From the NCBI RefSeq assembly GCF_012767755.2, contig NZ_AP023189.1, positions 1,674,001-1,738,000 on the forward strand: 64,000 bases of DNA. The letters are read 5' to 3'. Origin of the DNA: Pseudomonas tohonis. GTDB taxonomy: Bacteria; Pseudomonadota; Gammaproteobacteria; Pseudomonadales; Pseudomonadaceae. The notes below the pieces were generated by a model. That model was not told the DNA's origin. It ran no database searches and was given only the letters and a program-made list of their open reading frames with translations. Positions 54,147-62,500 of this stretch are shown piece by piece (position 1 is the first letter of the stretch; every line of letters starts with the position of its first letter). The position numbers were made by a program, and so were the translations under genes.

Positions 54147-55502
54147 TCAGCGCTCGCGCATGGCTTCCGAGCGGGCCTTGAGCACCGGTTTGAGCAGGTA
54201 GTCGAGCACGCTCTTCTCGCCGGTGATGATGTCCACCGTGGCGATCATCCCGGGGATGATCAGCAGCGGGTGGTCGTCCTTGCCCAGGTGGCTTTTGTCG
54301 GTGCGCACCTGGATCAGGTAGAAGCTGTTGCCCTTGTCATCGGTGATGGTGTCGGCGCCGATCAGCTCCAGCTTGGCCTTGAGCCCGCCGTAGATGGTGT
54401 AGTCGTAGGCGCTGAACTTGACCATCGCGTTCTGCCCCGGGTGGAGGAAGGCCACGTCCTGCGGGCGGATGCGCGCCTCGATCAGCAGGTTGTCCTCCAG
54501 CGGCACCACTTCCACCATGTCGTTGCCCGGCTGCACCACGCCGCCGATGGTGTTGACCTTCAACTGCTTGATGATGCCGTTCACCGGGGACACCACGGTG
54601 GTGCGGGTGACGCGGTCGTCGATGGCCTTGCCGGTGGAGGTGATCTTCTGCAGTTCGGTGCGGGCCTCGTTGAGTTCCTTGAAGGCATCGGACTGGAACG
54701 ACAGCTTGCTCTCCTCCATCTTCCGCTCGATCTCCTTCACCGCCGCCTCGGCGCGGGGGATCGCCAGGTTGGTGCCGTTGAGCTCGCCGCGCATCTCCAC
54801 CGCGCTGCGGCGCAGGCGCAGGATCTCCACCTCGGAGATGGCGCCGGTGCCCACCAGCGGCTGGGACATGTTCAGCTCCTGTTGCAGCAGCCCCAGGCTG
54901 GAGGCGTACTGCTGCGACTTGGAGCGGAACTCGGCCAGTTCCTGCTGCTTCTGGCGCAGTTGCTCCTGGAGGATGTGCTGCTCGCTGTCCAGGCGCTGCA
55001 GGCGCTTGCTGTACAGCGCCATCTCGTCCTCGGCCAGTTGCGGCGAGGCCTTGGCGATGTCCTCCGGCACCTTGAAGGGGCGGTCCTCGGCCTCGGCGGA
55101 GAGCCGTTGCACGCGGGCCATCAGCGCCAGGCGGTCGGCCTCGGTCTCGCCCTTGTTGGAGAGGAAGCGGGTGTCGTCCAGGCGCAGCAGCACATCGCCC
55201 TTGCTCACCACCTGGCCTTCGCGCACGAAGATCTCGGAGACGATGCCGCCCTCCAGGTTCTGGATCACCTGGATCTTGCTGGAGGGGATGGCCTTGCCCT
55301 CGCCGGTGGTGACTTCCTCCAGCACGGCGAACTTGGCCCAGACCAGGGCGACGATCAGCAGCGTGCAGGCGACCCACACGGTGACGCGCGTGCCGGTGGG
55401 GGAGTCCTCCAGCGCCGCGCCGTCCACCTCGGGCATGAATTCGGTGTCGGGCTTGCTGCCCATGCCGCCGAAGTAGTCGCGGACCGAACGGGTGTTTTCC
55501 AT
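54147..55502 (-). CDS. lapC: Type I secretion membrane-fusion (adaptor) protein, HlyD/LapC type
   Basis: 451 residues. One N-terminal membrane helix (VWVACTLLIVALVWAKFAVL), a lipoyl/barrel-sandwich (GEGKAIPSSKIQVIQNLEGGIVSEIFVREGQVVSKGDVLLRLDD), a long coiled coil (about residues 140-300, heptads such as DSEQHILQEQLRQKQQELAEFRSK) and the closing VVSPVNGIIKQLKVNTIGGVVQPGNDMVEVVPLEDNLLIEARI. It bridges the ABC transporter and TolC-like pore. Nine bases after the ABC gene. Last gene of the lapE-lapB-lapC-like unit. Confidence 0.93.
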   Translation of the reverse strand: MENTRSVRDYFGGMGSKPDTEFMPEVDGAALEDSPTGTRVTVWVACTLLIVALVWAKFAVLEEVTTGEGKAIPSSKIQVIQNLEGGIVSEIFVREGQVVSKGDVLLRLDDTRFLSNKGETEADRLALMARVQRLSAEAEDRPFKVPEDIAKASPQLAEDEMALYSKRLQRLDSEQHILQEQLRQKQQELAEFRSKSQQYASSLGLLQQELNMSQPLVGTGAISEVEILRLRRSAVEMRGELNGTNLAIPRAEAAVKEIERKMEESKLSFQSDAFKELNEARTELQKITSTGKAIDDRVTRTTVVSPVNGIIKQLKVNTIGGVVQPGNDMVEVVPLEDNLLIEARIRPQDVAFLHPGQNAMVKFSAYDYTIYGGLKAKLELIGADTITDDKGNSFYLIQVRTDKSHLGKDDHPLLIIPGMIATVDIITGEKSVLDYLLKPVLKARSEAMRER

Positions 55503-55511
55503 GATCTGCTC

Positions 55512-57671
55512 CTAGACGGCCGCCGGGCCGACGCGGCCCTTGCGCAAGGCTTCGATCACCGCGTCCTTCGGGCCGTCGGCGACGATGTGGCCGCCATCGA
55601 GCACCACCAGGCGCTCCACCAGGCTGAGCATGGAGGCGCGGTGGGTGATGAGCAGCACGGTCTTGCCCTGTGCCCAGCCGTGCAGGCGGTTGCGCAGGAT
55701 GTCCTCGCTGGTGTTGTCCATCGCGCTGGTGGGTTCGTCCAGCAGCAGGATGGGCGGGTCGAGCAGCAGGGCGCGGGCCAGCAGCACCGCCTGGCGCTGG
55801 CCGCCGGAAAGCAGCTGGCCGCGTTCGCCCACCGGGCGGTCGAAGCCCTGGGGGTGCTGGCGGGCCAGTTCGGTGACGCCGGTCAGCTCGGCCACCTCCA
55901 GCATCCGTGCGTCGTTCACGTAGCGCGCCCCCAGGGTCAGGTTGTCGCGCAGGCTGCCGGCGATCAGCGGCATGTCGTGGGTGACGAAGCCGATCTGGTG
56001 GCGCAGGTCGGCGACGTCCAGCTGGCGCAGGTCGATACCGTCGAGCAGCAGCTGGCCTTCCTCGGGGCTGTAGAAGTTCATCACCAGGCGCGCCAGGGTG
56101 CTCTTGCCCGAGCCGCTGCGGCCGATGATGCCGACCCGCTCGCCGGCGTTCAGGCGCAGGCTGACGTTGGCCAGCGCCGGGGCGGCCTGGTCCGGGTAGC
56201 GGAAGCTCACGCCGCGCACGTCGATGGCGCCCTTGATGTGGGTGCGCTCCAGCGGCTGCTGCTTGTTCTCCCGCTCCTGGGGCAGGCCCATGAGCGAGTC
56301 GGTGCTCTTCATCGTCAGCTGCGCCTGCTGGTAGCGGGTGATCAGCCCGGCGATCTGCCCGAGCGGCGCCAGCACACGGCTGTTGAGCATGTAGCTGGCC
56401 ACCAGGGCGCCGACGCTGAGGTTGCCGGCGATGATGCTGTAGACCCCGGCGATGATCATCGCCAGGCCGGCGAACTGCTGCAGGAACAGGGTGCCGTTGG
56501 TCACCAGCGCGGAGAGGAAGCGCGCGTGGCTGTCGAGGCGGGCGAGGGCGCCGTGGGTGCGTTCCCAGCGGTGCTGGCGTTCGCTCTCGGCGCTGCAGGC
56601 CTTGAGCGTCTCCAGCCCCGAGAGGGTCTCGATCAGCAGGGCCTGGCGCTCCGCCCCCAGGGCCAGGCTGCGCTGCACGGTGTCGCGCAGGCGGACCTGG
56701 ATGATCCACGCGAAGATCGCGGTGATGGGGAAGGCGAGCACGGGGATCACCACCAGCCAGCCGCCGAGCAGGCCGATCACCAGCAGCATGAGGATGGAGA
56801 AGGGCAGGTCGATCAGGCTGGTCAGGGTCACCGCGGTGAGGAATTCACGCAGGCCCTGGAAGTCGTGGATGCTCTGGGCGAAGCCGCCGATGGTGGTCGG
56901 TCGCGCCTTCATCGACATGCCGGTGATGCGTTCGAACAGGGTGGCCGAGAGCACCACGTCGGTCTTCTTCCCGGCGGTGTCCAGCAGGTGGGCGCGCAGC
57001 ACCCGCAGCAGCAGGTCGAAGCCGGTGCCGATGAGCAGGCCGATGGTCAGCACCCAGAGGGTCGAGGTGGCCTGGTTGGGCACCACGCGATCGTAGGTCT
57101 GCATCACGAACAGCGGCACCAGCATGCCCAGCAGGTTGATCAGCAGGCTTGCCAGCACCGCATCGGTGTAGAGCCAGCGCGACAGCCGCAGGGTGTCGCG
57201 GAACCAGGACGTGACCCGCGGCACCAGCGGCGCGCGGGTCTCCTCCAGCTCATGGCGGGGGCGGGCGAACAGCGCTTCGCCGCTGTAGGCGGCCTCGAGC
57301 AGGTCGCGGTCGATCCATTGCTGGCCGCCGTCGGACTCGCAGGGCAGGATCAGCGCGCGGCCGTCCTTGCCCCACTGGTTGAGCACCGCGCTGCGGCCGT
57401 CCTTCAACAACAGCAGCACCGGCAGGTTGAGCGGAGAGATGGCCCCCAGTTCACGGCGCAGCAGCCGGCCCTGCAGGCCGACCCGTGCAGCGGCACGGGC
57501 CAGCAGGTCGGGCGTCAGCTGCTGGTTGGCCAGCGGCAGGCCGGCGGTGAGGCTGCCCCGGCTGGCGGGGCAGTCGTGCAGCCGGCACAGGATCAGCAAG
57601 CCGTCCAGCAGCGGGTCGTCGTGACTCTGCCGGGGGTCGACGGCGGCACCCGCCCTTTCCATGGTGGTCAT
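55512..57671 (-). CDS. lapB: Type I secretion ABC transporter, LapB/LssB type
   Basis: 719 residues. An N-terminal C39-like domain of about 150 residues without the peptidase Cys pattern, six membrane helices (from about 165), and an ATPase domain: Walker A GRSGSGKST, signature LSGGQRQA, Walker B ILLLDEPTS, H-loop LLITHRASM. C39-like domains hold the adhesin substrate near the channel. Together with the adaptor and the TolC-like pore it should export the giant adhesin encoded divergently at 59517. Confidence 0.95.
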   Translation of the reverse strand: MTTMERAGAAVDPRQSHDDPLLDGLLILCRLHDCPASRGSLTAGLPLANQQLTPDLLARAAARVGLQGRLLRRELGAISPLNLPVLLLLKDGRSAVLNQWGKDGRALILPCESDGGQQWIDRDLLEAAYSGEALFARPRHELEETRAPLVPRVTSWFRDTLRLSRWLYTDAVLASLLINLLGMLVPLFVMQTYDRVVPNQATSTLWVLTIGLLIGTGFDLLLRVLRAHLLDTAGKKTDVVLSATLFERITGMSMKARPTTIGGFAQSIHDFQGLREFLTAVTLTSLIDLPFSILMLLVIGLLGGWLVVIPVLAFPITAIFAWIIQVRLRDTVQRSLALGAERQALLIETLSGLETLKACSAESERQHRWERTHGALARLDSHARFLSALVTNGTLFLQQFAGLAMIIAGVYSIIAGNLSVGALVASYMLNSRVLAPLGQIAGLITRYQQAQLTMKSTDSLMGLPQERENKQQPLERTHIKGAIDVRGVSFRYPDQAAPALANVSLRLNAGERVGIIGRSGSGKSTLARLVMNFYSPEEGQLLLDGIDLRQLDVADLRHQIGFVTHDMPLIAGSLRDNLTLGARYVNDARMLEVAELTGVTELARQHPQGFDRPVGERGQLLSGGQRQAVLLARALLLDPPILLLDEPTSAMDNTSEDILRNRLHGWAQGKTVLLITHRASMLSLVERLVVLDGGHIVADGPKDAVIEALRKGRVGPAAV

Positions 57672-57694
57672 CTACTGCTACTCCGGGACTGCGG

Positions 57695-59050
57695 TCACTT
57701 CATTTCCGGCAGGCGGGCTTCGCTCTTCACTTCAGAAGCGGCGATGGCCTCGGCCGGGACTACGACGTTCTGCCGGCGCAGCAGGTCGCCCATGGCGGAG
57801 ATCACGCGGAACATGGCGAACTCTTCGGTGTAGCGCACCTCGACGTAGCGCCGGTTGGCGGTGAAGAGTTCGTTGTCACTGTCCAGGAGGTCGAGCAGGG
57901 TGCGCTGACCGAGGCCGAACTGCTGCTGGTAGGCCTCGCGCACGCGCTGGGTGTAGTCGGCGTAGTCACGCGCCTTGGGGGTCTGCAGGCGGGCGTTCTC
58001 CATCGCGTTCCAGGCCAGCGCCAGGTTCTCGTTGAGCACGCGCAGGGCGTTGTTGCGGATGTCCATGGACTGGTTGATCGAGTGCGCCGCCGCTTGCAGG
58101 CGGGCCTTGTCGCGCATGCCGTTGAACAGGTTGTAGTTCATCACCACGGCGGCCCGCCAGGTGTTGTAGTGGCCCTCGTCGCCCTGCACGTTGTCATCGG
58201 CGGTGGTGGCCAGCTCGGCGTCGAAGCGCGGGTAGAACGGCGACTTGGCCGACTCGTACTGCTTCTCCGCCGCCTGCACGTCGGCCTGGGCCGATTTCAG
58301 GAAGGGGTTGTTGTCCATCATGGTCTGGCGGGCGGCGAGCAGGTCCGCCGGCATTTCGCCACGGATGGTCGAGGGCGTTTCCAGCTCGTCGGCGGGGCGA
58401 CCGACGGCGCTGAGGAAGTTGGCTTCGGCGTCGGCCAGGTTCACTTCCTCGGTGTAGAGGTTGTTCTCGGCCAGGGCCAGGCGCGCGGCGGACTGGTCGG
58501 AGTCGGCCATGCTGCCGACGCCGCGCTGGCTGCGCAGGTTGATCTGGTCGCCCACGCGCTGGTGCGACTGCAGGTTGTTGCGGGCCAGGGCCACCATCTC
58601 GCGGCGCTTGAGCACTTCGAGGTACACCTCGACGGTGCGCAGCGCCAGGCTCTCCGAGGTGCCCAGGGTGTAGTAGGCGCGGGAGTTGACCACCGCCTCG
58701 GTGCGGCCCACCTCGTTGGGGGTGTTGAAGCCGTCGAAGAGCATCTGCCGCAGGCGCAGCTCGGCGTTGCGGTAGTTCAGCGTCTCGGTGTTGTGATCAC
58801 CCAACGCGCGCGTGCTCGGGCTGTCGGTGTTTTCACGGCCCACGCCGGCTATCAGGTCGACGGTCGGTAGGTAGCCGCCCTTGGCGATCTTCTTCTCTTC
58901 GTCGGCGACGAGCCGCGCATTGGATGCGGCGCGGATTTCCGGATGGTTATCCAGCGTGCTCTGGATAGCCTCGGTGAGGTTCATGGCCTGGACCTGAGCG
59001 CTGGCGAGTGCCAACAGCATGCTGCTCCAGAGGGGGGTCATTGCTCGCAT
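57695..59050 (-). CDS. TolC-family outer-membrane pore, LapE type
   Basis: 451 residues. Signal peptide MRAMTPLWSSMLLALASAQVQA, then the TolC fold: MNLTEAIQSTLDNHPEIRAASN, two helical-hairpin repeats, and FGLGQRTLLDLLDSDNELFTANRRYVEVRYTEEFAMFRVISAMGDLL near the end, the typical TolC/AggA signature. It forms the outer-membrane channel. First gene of the minus-strand unit; 23 bases before the ABC gene (57671 to 57695). Confidence 0.93.
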   Translation of the reverse strand: MRAMTPLWSSMLLALASAQVQAMNLTEAIQSTLDNHPEIRAASNARLVADEEKKIAKGGYLPTVDLIAGVGRENTDSPSTRALGDHNTETLNYRNAELRLRQMLFDGFNTPNEVGRTEAVVNSRAYYTLGTSESLALRTVEVYLEVLKRREMVALARNNLQSHQRVGDQINLRSQRGVGSMADSDQSAARLALAENNLYTEEVNLADAEANFLSAVGRPADELETPSTIRGEMPADLLAARQTMMDNNPFLKSAQADVQAAEKQYESAKSPFYPRFDAELATTADDNVQGDEGHYNTWRAAVVMNYNLFNGMRDKARLQAAAHSINQSMDIRNNALRVLNENLALAWNAMENARLQTPKARDYADYTQRVREAYQQQFGLGQRTLLDLLDSDNELFTANRRYVEVRYTEEFAMFRVISAMGDLLRRQNVVVPAEAIAASEVKSEARLPEMK

Positions 59051-59516
59051 GAGGGGGTGTCTCCTTGTTCGATGCTCTTTTACGGATCGCCATTTTTTTG
59101 GCGAAATCGCCTGTTCAACCGTTTCAGGCTTGTAACATCAGAGCTAAGAACATCTTTTGGAGAAGCTAAGAAATTTTTTTCACATGGTTTATGCCGAAAA
59201 AATCTTATGCACTCCTCGCAATCGGGCACATCTTCTTTTCCTGTCAGCCGCGATTATTCAGGCCTTCAGGGCATTTAGCGCGAGCGGCTAGGGCGGTCAA
59301 ACAGGGTTCAGAGCCTAAGGGGCGGGGATGTTCTGATGGAGTAGTACGACACGGAGAATGAGTGACGATTTTTTGTCGCGAATTTTTTGACCTGATTACT
59401 GTCGTTCCATTCCGCTTCAGTTTTTTCCTTCTTCCAATCCTCCGGTGCAGGCCTGTCTTGACCCTTATTGCGATAGGTGTCGGCGGTGGTCGGCAGTTGT
59501 GGTGGAGGAAGGATTC
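59051..59516. promoter_or_regulatory. Divergent control region of the Lap-type system
   Basis: 466 bases without a gene, clearly richer in A+T than the neighbours, so transcription of both directions probably starts here. It contains ggcga-aa-tcgcc (59099-59110) and a run of T-rich boxes around 59361-59395, including tgac-N8-gtcg, which is FleQ-box-like. FleQ control of lap genes is known in P. putida; the match here is weak. Confidence 0.5.
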
Positions 59517-62500
59517 ATGGCTACGGTAATCGGTGTCGTCAGTCGGGTTGTAGGCGAGGTGTTCGCGGTAGCAAGCGATGGAACGCGTCGGCCCCTGGTT
59601 GAAGGCGACAGGCTTTTTGCCGGCGAGCAACTGCTCACCGGCTCCGAAGGTGCAGTCTCGGTGGCCCTGGCCAACGGTGGCGAGCTGACACTGGGCCGCG
59701 AAAGCAGCCTCAACCTGACCACTCAGTTGCTGGCCACCAGCAACGGCGACACGCCGGTCGATCCCACCGCTGACGCGCAGCAACAGCAACCGCCGAGCCA
59801 GCAGGATTTGACCGACGTGCAGCAACTGCAGGCCGCGATCGAAGCCGGCGCGGACCCGACCCAGACCGGTGAAGCCACGGCCGCAGGCCCCGGCGCGGGC
59901 GGTGCCGGCGGTGCAGGGGGCGCGGGCGGTGGCCACTCCTTCGTGCTGCTCTCGGAAACAGCCGGAGCGCTGGACCCGACCATCGGCTTCCCCACCGGGC
60001 CGATCACGGCCGGCCCGCTGTTCCCTGAAGCTGAAATCCTCGCCCCCGCCGACTTCAGCCCCGAGCTGACCGTGGTCTTCCTGGACAAGGAAGGCAGCGT
60101 GGTCACCGGCCCCGGCGTGGTGGACGAAGAAGCACTGAACGGCGGCGAGAGCGGTGGCGGCCAGCCGGGCAGCAACCCCGGCAGCGACGCCGAGACCACC
60201 TCGGGCACCCTGATCATCAATTCCCCCGACGGCATCGGCCGCATCGAAGTGCTGGACGCCGGCGGCAACTGGATCAACGTCACCGGTGGCGGCACCGTGC
60301 AGGGCACCTATGGCGTGCTGGTGTTCGACGCCGCCGGCAACTGGACCTACACCCTGACCGACAACAGCCTGGATCACGGCAACCCCAACGCCACCGGGGC
60401 CGACGACCAGCTGTTCGACAACTTCTCCGTGCGCGTCTTCGACCTCGACGGCGACGTGTCGCCCACCGTGCCGCTGACCATCGCCATCAACGACGACGGC
60501 CCCAGCGCCGGCCTGGACTTCTCCCGCGAAGGCGGCGAGGTGGTCATCGACGAAAGCGCCGGCCTGCAGCCGGGCAGCAATGACGTCAGCGGCCCGCTGG
60601 CGGTGTTCGATGGCGTTGCCAATCCCTCCTCCGACATGCGCGCCTATGCCCAGGGCAACGCTCCCGCGGTGGTGGCGACCTATGAATTCGGCGCCGACGA
60701 AGGCGGCGCCACCGCGGTCTATTCCCTGGCGCTGGTCGAAGGCGAGGGCGGTGAAGGCGAGCAGGGCCCGCAGGCGCAGGCGGTCGGCCTGACCACCACC
60801 GCCGGCAGCCCCATCACCCTGAGCGTGGAGAACGGCCTGGTGGTCGGTCGCGATGCCGACGGCAACGCCGCGTTCGCCATCGCCATCGACCCGGACACCG
60901 GCGTCATCAGCGTCGCCCAGTACCAGTCCCTGCATCACCCCGACGGCAGCGATGCCAATGACAGCATCGACCTCAGCGGCCTGATCCGCGCCGTGCTGAC
61001 CGTCACCGACGGCGACGGCGACAAGGCCGTGGCCAGCGCCGATGTCGGCCAGCTGATCCGCTTCGTCGATGACGGCCCGACCGCCAGCATCCAGGCCAAC
61101 GAAGGCGTGCGGGTCAGCCATGACGAGAGCGCCGGCCTGCAGAATGGCACCGCCACGCCCACCCCGGCCGGCGACGCCAATGACAACGACACCAGCTCCG
61201 CGTCGGTGGTGAGCCTGTTCGCGGGCGTCGCCAACACCGGCACCGACCTCTCCAGCACCGGCTACGCCACCAGCGACGGCGCGGTGGTGGATATCTCCGG
61301 CAGCAGCACGGGCGAGGACAACGAAGGCGCCACCACCGTGCTCAGCCTGTCGATCGTCGACGGCGACGGCAGCGATTCCGGCCTCACCACCACCGATGGC
61401 CATTCCATCGTGCTCAGCCTCGAGGGCGGGCTGGTGGTCGGTCGTATCGTCGGCGGCAGCCTCGACGGCCAGGCGGCATTCGCCGTGGCCATCGGCCAGG
61501 ACGGCAGCGTCAGCGTGGCCCAGTACGTTTCGCTCAATCACCCCGACACCGGCAGCGCCGATGACGCCGTGACCCTGGCCGGCAAGGTCCGCGCCGTGGT
61601 CACCGTGACCGATGGCGACGGCGACGTGGACACCGCCCAAGTGGGCATCGGCGGTGCCATCCGCTTCGAGGACGACGGCCCCACCGCCGTCATCGAACGA
61701 CTCGAAGGCGTGCGCGTCACCCACGACGAGAGCGCCGGCCTGCAGAACGGCACCGAGACCCCGACGCCCCAGGGCGACGCGCTCGATGACGACACCAGCA
61801 ACCCGGATGTGATCGCCTTGTTCGCCGGCGTGGCCAACGTCGGCACCGATCTTTCGGGCTACGCCACCAGCGCCGGCCCCGTGGTCAGCACCGCCGGCAC
61901 CAGCACCGGCGAGGACGACGAAGGCGCCACCACGGTGCTGAGCCTGGCGATCAACGGCGGCGACGGCACCGATTCGGGCCTCACCACCACCGATGGCCAG
62001 AGCATCCGCCTCTATATGGAGAACGGCCTGATCGTCGGCCGCGTGGACGGCGGCGACCAAGGCCCCGGCGCGGCGGTGTTCGCCGTGGCCATCGGCCAGG
62101 ATGGCAGCATCAGCGTTGCCCAGTACATGTCGCTGAACCACCCCGATACCGGCAGCCGTGATGAGGGCGTCGACCTCGGCGGCCTGGTCCGCGCCGTGGT
62201 CACCGTCACCGACGGGGACGGCGATGTCGACGTCGCCACGGTCAACATCGGTGGGGCCATCCGCTTCGAGGACGACGCCCCCACCGCCAGCATCCAGGTG
62301 GTCGAAGGCGCTCGCGTCACCCACGACGAGACCCCCGGCCTACAGAACGGCACCGCCACCCCGACCCCGGGCAACGACGCCAACGACAACGACACCAACA
62401 GCCCGAGCGTGATCGCGCTGTTCAGCAGCGTGGCCGATGCCGGCACCGCGCTGGCGGCCGGCTACGCCACCAGCAACGGCCCGGTGGTCGATGCCTCCGG

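Noticed and set aside
54270..57833. 1187-codon plus-strand frame
   Set aside because: Antisense to the well-supported adaptor and ABC genes; low-complexity His/Gln/Leu/Val text.
59244..62324. 1026-codon minus-strand frame
   Set aside because: Antisense to the adhesin; Gly/Ala/Val/Asp-rich shadow of the repeats.
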